Counted from the first letter of the stretch, positions 42,155 to 56,400 are shown. The stretch is DNA of 64,000 nt from Cavia porcellus (GCF_034190915.1 NW_026947623.1:124001-188000), one strand, 5' to 3'. Translations and numbers: made by a program. The notes: generated by a model not told the origin, from the sequence alone.

Positions 42155-43302
42155 GTGATGTTTTTCTCACTCTTACTAGTGAATCTAATGTAACACACAC
42201 CCATACAATGCGCACCACCCCGTGATGTTTTTCTCACTCCTACTAGTGAATGTAATGTAACACACACCCATACAATGCGCACCACCCCGTGATGTTTTTC
42301 TCACTCCTACTAGTGAATGTAATGTAACACACACGATACAATGCGCAACACCCCGTGATGTTTTTCTCACTCCTACTAGTGAATCTAATATAACACACAC
42401 CCATACAATGCGCACCACCCCGCGATGTTTTTCAGCAACCTATCCTACATTGCCACTGCATGTTCCCTGACCTCCACATGCTGACCACCCCGCGGTGCTT
42501 TTCTCCATCCTACATTGCCACTCACTGCCTATCCTAATTCAGACCCTCCGATTCACACCACCCCGTGATGTCTTTCTAACTCCTACTAGTGAATGCAATG
42601 TAACACACACCCATACAATGCGCACCACACCGTGATGATTTTCTCACTCCTACCAGTGAATGTAATGTAACACACACCCATACAATGCGCACCACCACGT
42701 GATGTTTTTCTCACTCCTACTAGTCAAGGTAATTTAACACACACCCATACAATGCGCACCACCCCGTGATGTTTTTGTCACTCCTACTAGTGAATGTAAT
42801 GTAACACACACCCATACAATGCGCACCACCCCGTGATGTTTTTCTCAGTCCTAGTAGTGAATGTAATGTAACACACACCCATACAATGGGCACCACCCCG
42901 TGATGTTTTTCTCACTCCTACTAGTGAATGTAATGTAACACACACCCATACAATGGGCACCACCCCGTGATGTTTTTCTCACTCCTACTAGTGAATGTAA
43001 TGTAACACACACCCATACAATGCGCACCACCCCGGGATGTTTTTCTCACTCCTACTAGTCAATGTAATGTAACACACACCCATACAATGCGCACCACCCC
43101 GTGATGTTTTTCTCACTCATACTAGTGAATGTAATGTAACACACACCCATACAATGCGCACCACCCCGTGACGTTTTTCTCACTCCTATTAGTGAATGTA
43201 ATGTAACACACACCCAAAAAATGCGCACCACACCGTGATGTTTTTCTCACTCCTCCTAGTCAATATAATGTAAAACACACTCATACAATGCGCACCACCC
43301 CG
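42155..43302. repeat. Higher-order repeat, 1148-bp unit, copy 1
   Basis: The unit is 17 monomer slots in which two 67-bp monomers are replaced by the 143-bp diverged pair (1139 + 9 = 1148). Landmarks recur at 1148 bp: the element starts (42434/43582), TTTTTGTCAC (42772/43920), and the 1-bp insertion GTGGATG (43302/44450). It also contains the ACACACGATAC and TCAAGGTAATTTAAC monomers seen in the 5057-bp unit. Confidence 0.86.
42434..42555. repeat. Diverged satellite pair, element 11 (type a)
   Basis: A type a element in copy 1 of the 1148-bp unit, with the private change CCTCCACATGCTG. It is followed by GTGATGTCTTTCTAAC. Here no type b partner follows before the next type a copy, unlike the alternating order further left. 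Confidence 0.85.
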
Positions 43303-44450
43303 TGGATGTTTTTCTCACTCCTACTAGTGAATGTAATGTAACACACACCCATACAATGCGCACCACCCCGTGATGTTTTTCTCACTCCTACTAGTGAATG
43401 TAATGTAACACACACCCATACAATGCGCACCACCCCGTGATGTTTTTCTCACTCCTACTAGTGAATGTAATGTAACACACACGATACAATGCGCAACACC
43501 CCGTGATATTTTTCTCACTCCTACTAGTGAATCTAATATAACACACACCCATACAATGCGCACCACCCCGCGATGTTTTTCAGCAACCTATCCTACATTG
43601 CCACTGCATGTTCCCTGACCTCCCCATGCTGACCACCCCGCGGTGCTTTTCTCCATCCTACATTGCCACTCACTGCCTATCCTAATTCAGACCCTCCGAT
43701 TCACACCACCCCGTGATGTCTTTCTCACTCCTACTACTGAATGCAATGTAACACACACCCATACAATGCGCACCACACCGTGATGATTTTCTCACTCCTA
43801 CCAGTGAATGTAATGTAACACACACCCATACAATGCGCACCACCACGTGATGTTTTTCTCACTCCTACTAGTCAAGGTAATTTAACACACACCCATACAA
43901 TGCGCACCACCCCGTGATGTTTTTGTCACTCCTACTAGTGAATGTAATGTAACACACACCCATACAATGCGCACCACCCCGTGATGTTTTTCTCAGTCCT
44001 AGTAGTGAATGTAATGTAACACACACCCATACAATGCGCACCACCCCGTGATGTTTTTCTCACTCCTACTAGTGAATGTAATGTAACACACACCCATACA
44101 ATGGGCACCACCCCGTGATGTTTTTCTCACTCCTACTAGTGAATGTAATGTAACACAAACCCATACAATGCGCACCACAACGGGATGTTTTTCTCACTCC
44201 TACTAGTCAAGGTAATGTAACACACACCCATACAATGCGCACCACCCCGTGATGTTTTTCTCACTCATACTAGTGAATGTAATGTAACACACACCCATAC
44301 AATGCGCACCACCCCGTGACGATTTTCTCACTCCTATTAGTGAATGTAATGTAACACACACCCAAAAAATGCGCACCACCCCGTGATGTTTTTCTCACTC
44401 CTCCTTGTCAATATAATGTAAAACACACTCATACAATGCGCACCACCCCG
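43303..44450. repeat. Higher-order repeat, 1148-bp unit, copy 2
   Basis: A direct tandem copy of the preceding unit, ending with the same GTGGATG insertion. Private changes include CACTACTGAATG near 43730, CCACAACGGG near 44177 and CTCCTTGTCAA near 44400. There are more differences between these two copies than I noticed between the 5492-bp or 5057-bp copies, so this duplication is probably older. Confidence 0.84.
43582..43703. repeat. Diverged satellite pair, element 12 (type a)
   Basis: A type a element in copy 2 of the 1148-bp unit, 1148 bp after element 11, without its CCACATG change. It is followed about 1 kb later by the last element, restoring the a-then-b order. Confidence 0.85.
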
Positions 44451-45040
44451 TGGATGTTTTTCTCACTCCTACTAGTGAATGTAATGTAACACACACCCAT
44501 ACAATGCGCACCACCCCGTGATGTTTTTCTCACTCCTACTAGTGAATCTAATGTAACACACACCAATACAATGCGCACCACCCCGCGATGTTTTTCAGAA
44601 ACCTATCCTACATTGCCACTGCATGTTCCCTGACCTCCCCATGCTGACCACCCCGCGGTGCTTTTCTCCATCCTACATTGCCACTCACTGCCTATCCTAA
44701 TTCAGACCCTCCGATTCCCACCACCCAGTGATGCTTTTCTCACTCCTAGTAGTGAATGTAATGTAACACACACCCATACAATGCGCACCATCCCGTGATG
44801 TTTTTCTCACTCCTACGAGTGAATCTAATGTAACACACACACATACAATGCGCACCACCCCGTGATGTTTTTCCCACTCCTGCTAGTGAATGTAATATAA
44901 CACACACCCATACAACGCGCACCACCCCGTGATGTTTTTCTCACTCCTGCTAGTGAATCTAATGTAACACACACCCATACAATGCGCACCACCCCGTGAT
45001 GTTTTTCTCACTCCTGCTAGTGAATGTAATGTAACACACA
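44451..45040. repeat. Transition segment to the CCTGCTAGTG subfamily
   Basis: This segment contains the last diverged element (44597-44718), then the TAGTAGTG and GCACCATCCC monomers. At about 44870 comes the TTTCCCACTCCTGCTAGTG monomer that also follows the elements at 23.7, 28.8 and 33.3 kb. From here rightwards CCTGCTAGTG monomers become frequent, so this is a subfamily boundary. Confidence 0.75.
44597..44718. repeat. Diverged satellite pair, element 13 (a/b mosaic)
   Basis: The ends are type b (AGAAACC and GATTCC), but the centre is fully type a (ACCCCGCGGTGCTTTTC). It is either a recombinant or the ancestral form from which type b arose. It is the last such element in the window; only 67-bp monomers follow it. 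Confidence 0.84.
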
Positions 45041-46915
45041 CCCATACAATGCGCACCACCCCGTGATGCTTTTCTCAGTCCTGCTAGTGAATCTAATGTA
45101 ACACACACCCATACAATGCGCACTACCAGGTGATGTTTTTCTCACTCCTGCTAGTGAATCTAATGTAACACATACACATACAATGCGCACCACACCGTGA
45201 TGTTTTTCTCACTCCTGCTAGTGAATCTAATGTAACACACACGCATACAATGCGCACTACCCCGTGATGTTTTTCTCACTCCTGCTAGTGAATCTAATGT
45301 AACACATACCCATACAATGCGCACCACCCCGTGATGTTTTTCTCACTCCTACTAGTGAATCTAATGTAACACACACCCATACAATGCGCACCACCCCGTG
45401 ATGTTTTTCTCACTCCTACTAGTGAATCTAATGTAACACACACCCATACAATGCGCACCACCCCGTGATGTTTTCTCATTCCTACTAGTGAATCTAATGT
45501 AACACACACCCATACAATGCGCACCACCCCGTGATGTTTTTCTCACTCCTACTAGTGAATGTAATGTAACACACACCCATACAATGCGCACCACCCCGTG
45601 ATGTTTTCCTCACTCCTATTAGTGAATGTAATGTAACACACACCCATACAATGCGCACCACCCCGTGATGTTTTTCTCACTCCTACTAGTGAATGTAATG
45701 TAACACACACCCATACAATGCGCACCACCCCGTGATGGTTTTCTCACTCCTGCTAGTGAATCTAATGTAACACACACCCATACAATGCGCACCACCCCGT
45801 GATGTTTTTCTCACTCCTGCCAGTGAATGTAATGTAACACACACCCATACAATGCGCACCACCCCGTGATGTTTTTCTCACTCCTGCTAGTGAATGTAAT
45901 GTAACACACACCCATACAATGCGCACCACCCCGTGATGTTTTTCTCACTCCTGCTAGTGAATGTAATGTAACACACACCCATAAAATGCGCACCACCCCG
46001 TGATATTTTTCTCACTCCTGCTAGTGAATGTAATGTAACACACACCCATACAATGCGCACCACCGCGTGATGTTTTTCTCACTCCTGCTAGTGAATGTAA
46101 TGTAACACACACCCATACAATGCGCACCACCCCGTGATGTTTTTCTCACTCCTACTAGTGAATGTAATGTAACACACACCCATACAATGCGCACCACCCC
46201 GTGATGTTTTTCTCACTCCTGCTAGTGAATGTAATGTAACACACACCCATACAATGCGCACCACCGCGTGATGTTTTTCTCACTCCTGCTAGTGAATGTA
46301 ATGTAACACACACCCATACAATGCGCACCACCCCGTGATGTTTTTCTCACTCCTAGTAGTGAATGTAATGTAACACACACCCATACAATGCGCACCACCC
46401 CGTGATGTTTTTCTCACTCCTACTAGTGAATCTAATGTAACACACACCCATACAATGCGCACCACCCCGTGATGTTTTGCTCACTCCTATTAGTGAATGT
46501 AATGTAACACACAGCCATACAATGCGCACCACCCCGTGATGTTTTTCTCACTCCTACTAGTGAATGTAATGTAACACACACCCATACAATGCGCACCACC
46601 CCGTGATGTTTTTCTCACTCCTACTAGTGAATGTAATGTAACACACACCCTTACAATGCGCACCACCCCGTGATGTTTTTCTCACTCCTACTAGTGAATG
46701 TAATGTAACACACACCCATACAATGCGCACCACCCCGTGATGTTTTTCTCACTCCTACTAGTGAATCTAATGTAACACACACCCATACAATGCGCACCAC
46801 CCCAAGATGTTTTTCTCACTCCTACTAGTGAATATAGTGTAACACACACCCATACAATGCGCACCACCCCGTGGTGTTTTTCTCACTCCTACGAGTGAAT
46901 GTAATGTAACACACA
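45041..46915. repeat. Higher-order repeat, 1876-bp register, copy 1
   Basis: The variant GATGCTTTTCTCAGTCCTG at 45064 recurs at 46940, 1876 bp (28 monomers) on. It is followed in both places by GCACTACC, CATACACATAC and CACACGCAT monomers in the same order. A 1-bp deletion (GATGTTTTCTCATTCC near 45470) also recurs, near 47343. The right half is not fully collinear with copy 2. Confidence 0.75.
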
Positions 46916-47914
46916 CCCATACAATGCGCACCACCCCGTGATGCTTTTCTCAGTCCTGCTAGTGAATCTAATGTAACACACACCCATACAATGTGCACTA
47001 CCACGTGATGTTTTTCTCACTCCTGCTAGTGAATCTAATGTAACACATACACATACAATGCACACCACACCGTGATGTTTTTCTCACTCCTGCTAGTGAA
47101 TCTAATGTAACACACACGCATGCAATGCGCACTACCCCGTGATGTTTTTCTCACTCCTGATAGTGAATCTAATGTAACACATACCCATACAATGCGCACC
47201 ACCCCGTGATGTTTTTCTCAGTCCTACTAGTGAATGTAATGTAACACACACCCATACAATGCGCACCACCCCGTGATGTTTTTCTCACTCCTACTAGTGA
47301 ATCTAATGTAACACACACCCATACAATGCGCACCACCCCGTGATGTTTTCTCATTCCTACTAGTGAATCTAATGTAACACACACCCATACAATGCGCACC
47401 ACCCCGTGATGTTTTGCTCAATCCTACTAGTGAATGTAATGTAACACACACCCATACAATGCGCACCACCCCGTGATGTTTTTCTCACTCCTACTAGTGA
47501 ATGTAATGTAACACACACCGATACAATGCGCACCACCACGTGATGTTTTTCTCACTCCTACTAGTGAATGTAATGTAACACACACCCATACAATGCGCAC
47601 CACCCCGTGATGTTTTTCTCACTCCTACTAGTGAATGTAATGTAACACAAACCCATACAATGCGCACCACCCCGTGATGTTTTTCTCACTCCTACCTGTG
47701 AATGTAATGTAACACACACCCATACAATGCGCACCACCCCGTGATGTTTTTCTCACTCCTGCTAGTGAATCTAATGTAACACACCCATACAATGCGCACC
47801 ACCCCGTGATGTTTTTCTCACTCCTGCCAGTGAATGTAATGTAACACACACCCATACAATGCGCACCACCCCGTGATGTTTTTCTCACTCCTGCTAGTGA
47901 ATCTAATGTAACAC
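46916..47914. repeat. Higher-order repeat, 1876-bp register, copy 2 (partial)
   Basis: This copy repeats the landmark order of 45041 onward with small changes (AATGTGCACTACCACG near 46991, CATGCAATG near 47119). Later landmarks are offset by 2007 bp instead of 1876 bp (the CCTGCCAGTG monomer at about 45818 and 47825), so about two extra monomers were gained inside. A 2-bp deletion lies near 47780 (AACACACCCATAC). Confidence 0.72.
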
Positions 47915-50725
47915 ACACCCATACAATGCGCACCACCCCGTGATGTTTTTCTCACTCCTGCTAGTGAATGTAATGTAACACACACCCATACAATGCGCAC
48001 CACCCCGTGATGTTTTTCTCACTCCTGCTAGTGAATGTAATGTAACACACACCCATACAATGCGCACCACCGCGTGATGTTTTTCTCACTCCTGCTAGTG
48101 AATGTAATGTAACACACACCCATACAATGCGCACCACCCCGTGATGTTTTTCTCACTCCTGCTAGTGAATGTAATGTAACACACACCCATACAATGCGCA
48201 CCACCCCGTGATGTTTTTCTCACTCCTGCTAGTGAATGTAATGTAACACACACCCATACAATGCGCACCACCGCGTGATGTTTTTCTCACTCCTAGTAGT
48301 GAATGTAATGTAACACACACCCATACAATGCGCACCACCCCGTGATGTTTTTCTCACTCCTACTAGTGAATATAATGTAACACACACCCATACAATGCGC
48401 ACCACCCCGTGATGTTTTCTCATTCCTACTAGTGAATCTAATGTAACACACACCCATACAATGCGCACCACCCCGTGATGTTTTGCTCACTCCTACTAGT
48501 GAATGTAATGTAACACACACCCATACAATGCGCACCACCCCGTGATGTTTTGCTCACTCCTATTAGTGAATGTAATGTAACACACAGCCATACAATGCGC
48601 ACCACCTCGTGATGTTTTTCTCACTCCTACTAGTGAATGTAATGTAACACACACCCATACAATGCGCACCACCCCGTGATGTTTTTCTCACTCCTACTAG
48701 TGAATGTAATGTAACACACACCCATAAAATGCGCACCACCCCGTGATGTTTTTCTCACTCCTACTAGTGAATGTAATGTAACACACACCCATACAATGCG
48801 CACCACCCCGTGATGTTTTTCTCACTCCTGCTAGTGAATCTAATGTAACACACACCCATACAATGCGCACCACCCCGTGATGTTTTTCTCACTCCTGCTA
48901 GTGAATGTAATGTAACACACACCCATACAATGCGCACCACCCCGTGATGTTTTTCTCACTCCTGCTAGTGAATGTAATGTAACACACACCCATACAATGC
49001 GCACCACCGCGTGATGTTTTTCTCACTCCTGCTAGTGAATGTAATGTAACACACACCCATACAATGCGCACCACCCCGTGATGTTTTTCTCACTCCTGCT
49101 AGTGAATGTAATGTAACACACACCCATACAATGCGCACCACCCCGTGATGTTTTTCTCACTCCTGCTAGTGAATGTAATGTAACACACACCATACAATGC
49201 GCACCACCGCGTGATGTTTTTCTCACTCCTAGTAGTGAATGTAATGTAACACACACCCATACAATGCGCACCACCCCGTGATGTTTTTCTCACTCCTACT
49301 AGTGAATATAATGTAACACACACCCATACAATGCGCACCACCCCGTGATGTTTTCTCATTCCTACTAGTGAATCTAATGTAACACACACCCATACAATGC
49401 GCACCACCCCGTGATGTTTTGCTCACTCCTACTAGTGAATGTAATGTAACACACACCCATACAATGCGCACCACCCCGTGATGTTTTGCTCGCTCCTATT
49501 AGTGAATGTAATGTAACACACAGCCATACAATGCGCACCACCCCGTGATGTTTTTCTCACTCCTACTAGTGAATGTAATGTAACACACACCCATACAATG
49601 CGCACCACCCCGTGATGTTTTTCTCACTCCTACTAGTGAATGTAATGTAACACACACCCATACAATGCGCACCACCCCGTGATGTTTTTCTCACTCCTAC
49701 TAGTGAATGTAATGTAACACACACCCATACAATGCGCACCACCCCGTGATGTTTTTCTCACTCCTACTAGTGAATCTAATGTAACACACACCCATACAAT
49801 GCGCACCACCCCAAGATGTTTTTCTCACTCCTACTAGTGAATGTAGTGTAACACACACCCATACAATGCGCACCACCCCGTGATGTTTTTCTCACTCCTA
49901 CGAGTAAATGTAATGTAACACACACCCATACAATGCGCACCACCCCGTGATGTGTTTCTCACTCCTACCTGTGAATGTAATGTAACACACACCCATACAA
50001 TGCGCACCACCCCGTGATGTTTTTCTCACTCCTACTAGTGAATCTAATGTAACACACACCCATACAATGCGCACCACCCCGTGATGTTTTTCTCACTCCT
50101 GCAAGTAAATGTAATGTAACACACACCCATACAATGCGCACCACCCCGTGATGTTTTTCTCACTCCTGCTAGTGAATCTAATGTAACACACACCCATACA
50201 ATGCGCACCACCCCGTGATGTTATTCTCACTCCTGCTAGTGAATGTAATGTAACACACACCCATACAATGCGCACCACCCTGTGATGTTTTTCTCACTCC
50301 TGCTAGTGAATGTAATGTAACACACACCCATACAATGCGCACCACCCCGTGATGTTTTTCTCACTCCTGCTAGTGAATGTAATGTAACACACACCCATAC
50401 AATGCGCACCACCCCGTGATGTTTTTCTCACTCCTGCTAGTGAATGTAATGTAACACACACCCATACAATGCGCACCACCCCGTGATGTTTTTCTCACTC
50501 CTGCTAGAGAATGTAATGTAACACACACCCATACAATGCGCACCACCCCGTGATGTTTTTCTCACTCCTACCAGTGAATGTAATGTAACACACACCCATA
50601 CAATGCGCACCACCCCGTGATGTTTTTCTCACTCCTACTAGTGAATGTAATGTAACACACACCCATACAATGCGCACCACCCCGTGATGTTTTTCTCACT
50701 CCTACCTGTGAATGTAATGTAACAC
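47915..50725. repeat. Higher-order repeat, 2811-bp unit, copy 1
   Basis: Forty-two monomer slots less 3 bp. Landmarks recur at 2811 bp: CCGCGTG at 48070/50881, and the CCTGCAAGTAAATG monomer near 50097/52908. The unit has an internal duplication of 870 bp: the series CCGCGTG, CCTAGTAGTG, GAATATAATG, TTTTCTCATTCC, TTTTGCTCAC, CACAGCCAT begins near 48.27 kb and again near 49.2 kb. Confidence 0.84.
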
Positions 50726-53400
50726 ACACCCATACAATGCGCACCACCCCGTGATGTTTTTCTCACTCCTGCTAGTGAATGTAATGTAACACACACCCAT
50801 ACAATGCGCACCACCCCGTGATGTTTTTCTCACTCCTGCTAGTGAATGTAATGTAACACACACCCATACAATGCGCACCACCGCGTGATGTTTTTCTCAC
50901 TCCTGCTAGTGAATGTAATGTAACACACACCCATACAATGCGCACCACCCCGTGATGTTTTTCTCACTCCTGCTAGTGAATGTAATGTAACACACACCCA
51001 TACAATGCGCACCACCCCGTGATGTTTTTCTCACTCCTGCTAGTGAATGTAATGTAACACACACCCATACAATGCGCACCACCGCGTGATGTTTTTCTCA
51101 CTCCTAGTAGTGAATGTAATGTAACACACACCCATACAATGCGCACCACCCCGTGATGTTTTTCTCACTCCTACTAGTGAATATAATGTAACACACACCC
51201 ATACAATGCGCACCACCCCGTGATGTTTTCTCATTCCTACTAGTGAATCTAATGTAACACACACCCATACAATGCGCACCACCCCGTGATGTTTTGCTCA
51301 CTCCTACTAGTGAATGTAATGTAACACACACCCATACAATGCGCACCACCCCGTGATGTTTTGCTCACTCCTATTAGTGAATGTAATGTAACACACAGCC
51401 ATACAATGCGCACCACCTCGTGATGTGTTTCTCACTCCTACTAGTGAATGTAATGTAACACACACCCATACAATGCGCACCACCCCGTGATGTTTTTCTC
51501 ACTCCTACTAGTGAATGTAATGTAACACACACCCATAAAATGCGCACCACCCCGTGATGTTTTTCTCACTCCTACTAGTGAATGTAATGTAACACACACC
51601 CATACAATGCGCACCACCCCGTGATGTTTTTCTCACTCCTGCTAGTGAATCTAATGTAACACACACCCATACAATGCGCACCACCCCGTGATGTTTTTCT
51701 CACTCCTGCTAGTGAATGTAATGTAACACACACCCATACAATGCGCACCACCCCGTGATGTTTTTCTCACTCCTGCTAGTGAATGTAATGTAACACACAC
51801 CCATACAATGCGCACCACCGCGTGATGTTTTTCTCACTCCTGCTAGTGAATGTAATGTAACACACACCCATACAATGCGCACCACCCCGTGATGTTTTTC
51901 TCACTCCTGCTAGTGAATGTAATGTAACACACACCCATACAATGCGCACCACCCCGTGATGTTTTTCTCACTCCTGCTAGTGAATGTAATGTAACACACA
52001 CCATACAATGCGCACCACCGCGTGATGTTTTTCTCACTCCTAGTAGTGAATGTAATGTAACACACACCCATACAATGCGCACCACCCCGTGATGTTTTTC
52101 TCACTCCTACTAGTGAATATAATGTAACACACACCCATACAATGCGCACCACCCCGTGATGTTTTCTCATTCCTACTAGTGAATCTAATGTAACACACAC
52201 CCATACAATGCGCACAACCCCGTGATGTTTTGCTCACTCCTACTAGTGAATGTAATGTAACACACACCCATACAATGCGCACCACCCCGTGATGTTTTGC
52301 TCGCTCCTATTAGTGAATGTAATGTAACACACAGCCATACAATGCGCACCACCCCGTGATGTTTTTCTCACTCCTACTAGTGAATGTAATGTAACACACA
52401 CCCATACAATGCGCACCACCCCGTGATGTTTTTCTCACTCCTACTAGTGAATGTAATGTAACACACACCCATACAATGCGCACCACCCCGTGATGTTTTT
52501 CTCACTCCTACTAGTGAATGTAATGTAACACACACCCATACAATGCGCACCACCCCGTGATGTTTTTCTCACTCCTACTAGTGAATCTAATGTAACACAC
52601 ACCCATACAATGCGCACCACCCCAAGATGTTTTTCTCCCTCCTACTAGTGAATGTAGTGTAACACACACCCATACAATGCGCACCACCCCGTGATGTTTT
52701 TCTCACTCCTACGAGTGAATGTAATGTAACACACACCCATACAATGCGCACCACCCCGTGATGTGTTTCTCACTCCTACCTGTGAATGTAATGTAACACA
52801 CACCCATACAATGCGCACCACCCCGTGATGTTTTTCTCACTCCTACTAGTGAATCTAATGTAACACACACCCATACAATGCGCACCACCCCGTGATGTTT
52901 TTCTCACTCCTGCAAGTAAATGTAATGTAACACACACCCATACAATGCGCACCACCCCGTGATGTTTTTCTCACTCCTGCTAGTGAATCTAATGTAACAC
53001 ACACCCATACAATGCGCACCACCCCGTGATGTTTTTCTCACTCCTGCTAGGGAATGTAATGTAACACACACCCATACAATGCGCACCACCCTGTCATGTT
53101 TTTCTCACTCCTGCTAGTGAATGTAATGTAACACACACCCATACAATGCGCACCACCCCGTGATGTTTTTCTCACTCCTGCTAGTGAATGTAATGTAACA
53201 CACACCCATACAATGCGCACCACCCTGTGATGTTTTTCTCACTCCTGCTAGTGAATGTAATGTAACACACACCCATACAATGCGCACCACCCCGTGATGT
53301 TTTTCTCACTCCTGCTAGTGAATGTAATGTAACACACACCCATACAATGCGCACCACCCCGTGATGTTTTTCTCACTCCTACCAGTGAATGTAATGTAAC
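50726..53400. repeat. Higher-order repeat, 2811-bp unit, copy 2
   Basis: A tandem copy of the preceding unit, including the internal 870-bp duplication (series starting near 51.08 and 52.02 kb). It keeps the 1-bp deletion ACACACCATAC of the second sub-copy (49190 and 52001). One monomer fewer is present at the right end, where the CCAGTG and CCTACCTGTG monomers are adjacent near 53380-53450. Confidence 0.82.
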
Positions 53401-56400
53401 ACACACCCATAAAATGCGCACCACCCCGTGATGTTTTTCTCACTCCTACCTGTGAATGTAATGTAACACACACCCATACAATGCGCACCACCCCGTGATG
53501 TTTTTCTCACTCCTACTAGTGAATGTAATGTAACACACACCGATACAATGCACACCACCACGTGATGTTTTTCTCACTCCTACTAGTGAATCTAATGTAA
53601 CACACACCCAGACAATGCGCACCACCCCGTGATGATTTTCTCACTCCTACGAGTGAATGTAATGTAACACACACCCATACAATGCGCACCACCCCGTGAT
53701 GTTTTTCTAACTCCTACCTGTGAATGTAATGTAACACACACCCATACAATGCGCACCACCCCGTGATGTTTTTCTCACTCCTGCTAGTGAATCTAATGTA
53801 ACACACCCATACAATGCGCACCACCCCTGATGTTTTTCTCACTCCTGCCAGTGAATGTAATGTAACACACACCCATACAATGCGCACCACCCCGTGATGT
53901 TTTTCTCACTCCTGCTAGTGAATCTAATGTAACACACACCCATACAATGCGCACCACCCCGTGATGTTTTTCTCACTCCTGCTAGTGAATGTAATGTAAC
54001 ACACACCCATACAATGCGCACCACCCCGTGATGTTTTTCTCACTCCTGCTAGTGAATGTAATGTAACACACACCCATACAATGCGCACCACCGCGTGTTT
54101 TTCTCACTCCTGCTAGTGAATGTAATGTAACACACACCCATACAATGCGCACCACCCCGTGATGTTTTTCTCACTCCTGCTAGTGAATGTAATGTAACAA
54201 ACACCCATACAATGCGCACCACCCCGTGATGTTTTTCTCACTCCTGCTAGTGAATGTAATGTAACACACACCCATACAATGCGCACCACCGCGTGATGTT
54301 TTTCTCACTCCTAGTAGTGAATGTAATGTAACACACACCCATACAATGCGCACCACCCCGTGATGTTTTTCTCACTCCTACTAATGAATATAATGTAACA
54401 CACACCCATACAATGCGCACCACCCCGTGATGTTTTCTCATTCCTACTAGTGAATCTAATGTAACACACACCCATACAATGCGCACCACCCCGTGATGTT
54501 TTGCTCACTCCTACTAGTGAATGTAATGTAACACACACCCATACAATGCGCACCACCCCGTGATGTTTTGCTCACTCCTATTAGTGAATGTAATGTAACA
54601 CACAGCCATACAATGCGCACCACCTCGTGATGTTTTTCTCACTCCTACTAGTGAATGTAATGTAACACACACCCATACAATGCGCACCACCCCGTGATGT
54701 TTTTCTCACTCCTACTAGTGAATCTAATGTAACACACACCCATAAAATGCGCACCACCCCGTGATGTTTTTCTCACTCCTACTAGTGAATGTAATGTAAC
54801 ACACACCCATACAATGCGCACCACCCCGTGATGTTTTTCTCACTCCTACTAGTGAATCTAATGTAACACACACCCATACAATGCGCACCACCCCGTGATG
54901 TTTTTCTCACTCCTGCTAGTGAATGTAATGTAACACACACCCATACAATGCGCACCACCCCGTGATGTTTTTCTCACTCCTGCTAGTGAATCTAATGTAA
55001 CACACACCCATACAATGCGCACCACCCCGTGATGTTTTTCTCACTCCTGCTAGTGAATCTAATGTAACACACACCCATACAATGCGCACCACCCCGTGAT
55101 GTTTTGCTCACTCCTGCTAGTGAATGTAATGTAACACACACCCATACAATGCGCACCACCGCATGATGTTTTTCTCACTCCTGCTAGTGAATGTAATGTA
55201 ACACACACCCATACAATGCTCACCACCCCGTGATGTTTTTCTCACTCCTGCTAGTGAATGTAATGTAACACACACCCATAAAATGCGCACCACCCCGTGA
55301 TGTTTTTCTCACTCCTGCTAGTGAATGTAATGTAACACACACCCATACAATGCGCACCACCGCATGATGTTTTTCTCACTCCTAGTAGTGAATGTAATGT
55401 AACACACACCCATACAATGCGCACCACCCCGTGATGTTTTTCTCACTCCTACTAGTGAATATAATGTAACACACACCAATACAATGCGCACCACCCCGTG
55501 ATGTTTTCTCATTCCTACTAGTGAATCTAATGTAACACACACCCATACAATGCGCACCACCCCGTGATGTTTTGCTCAATCCTACTAGTGAATGTAATGT
55601 AACACACACCCATACAATGCGCAACACCCCGTGATGTTTTGCTCGCTCCTATTAGTGAATGTAATGTAACACACAGCCATACAATGCGCACCACCCCGTG
55701 ATGTTTTTCTCACTCCTACTAGTGAATGTAATGTAACACACACCCATACAATGCGCACCACCCCGTGATGTTTTTCTCACTCCTACTAGTGAATGTAATG
55801 TAACACACACCCATACAATGCGCACCACCCCGTGATGTTTTTCTCACTCCTACTAGTGAATGTAATGTATCACACACCCATACAATGCGCACCACCCAGT
55901 GATGTTTTTCTCCCTCCTACTAGTGAATCTAATGTAACACACACCCATACAATGCGCACCACCCCAAGATGTTTTTCTCACTCCTACTAGTGAATGTAGT
56001 GTAACACACACCCATACAATGCGCACCACCCCGTGATGTTTTTCTCACTCCTACGAGTGAATGTAATGTAACACACACCCATACAATGCGCACCACCCCG
56101 TGATGTGTTTCTCACTCCTACCTGTGAATGTAATGTAACACACACCCATACAATGCGCACCACCCCGTGATGTTTTTCTCACTCCTACTAGTGAATCTAA
56201 TGTAACACACACCCATACAATGCGCACCACCCCGCGATGTTTTTCTCACTCCTGCAAGTGAATGTAATGTAACACACACCCATACAATGCGCACCACCCC
56301 GTGATGTTTTTCTCACTCCTGCTAGTGAATCTAATGTAACACACACCCATACAATGCGCACCACCCCGTGATGTTTTTCTCACTCCTGCTAGTGAATGTA

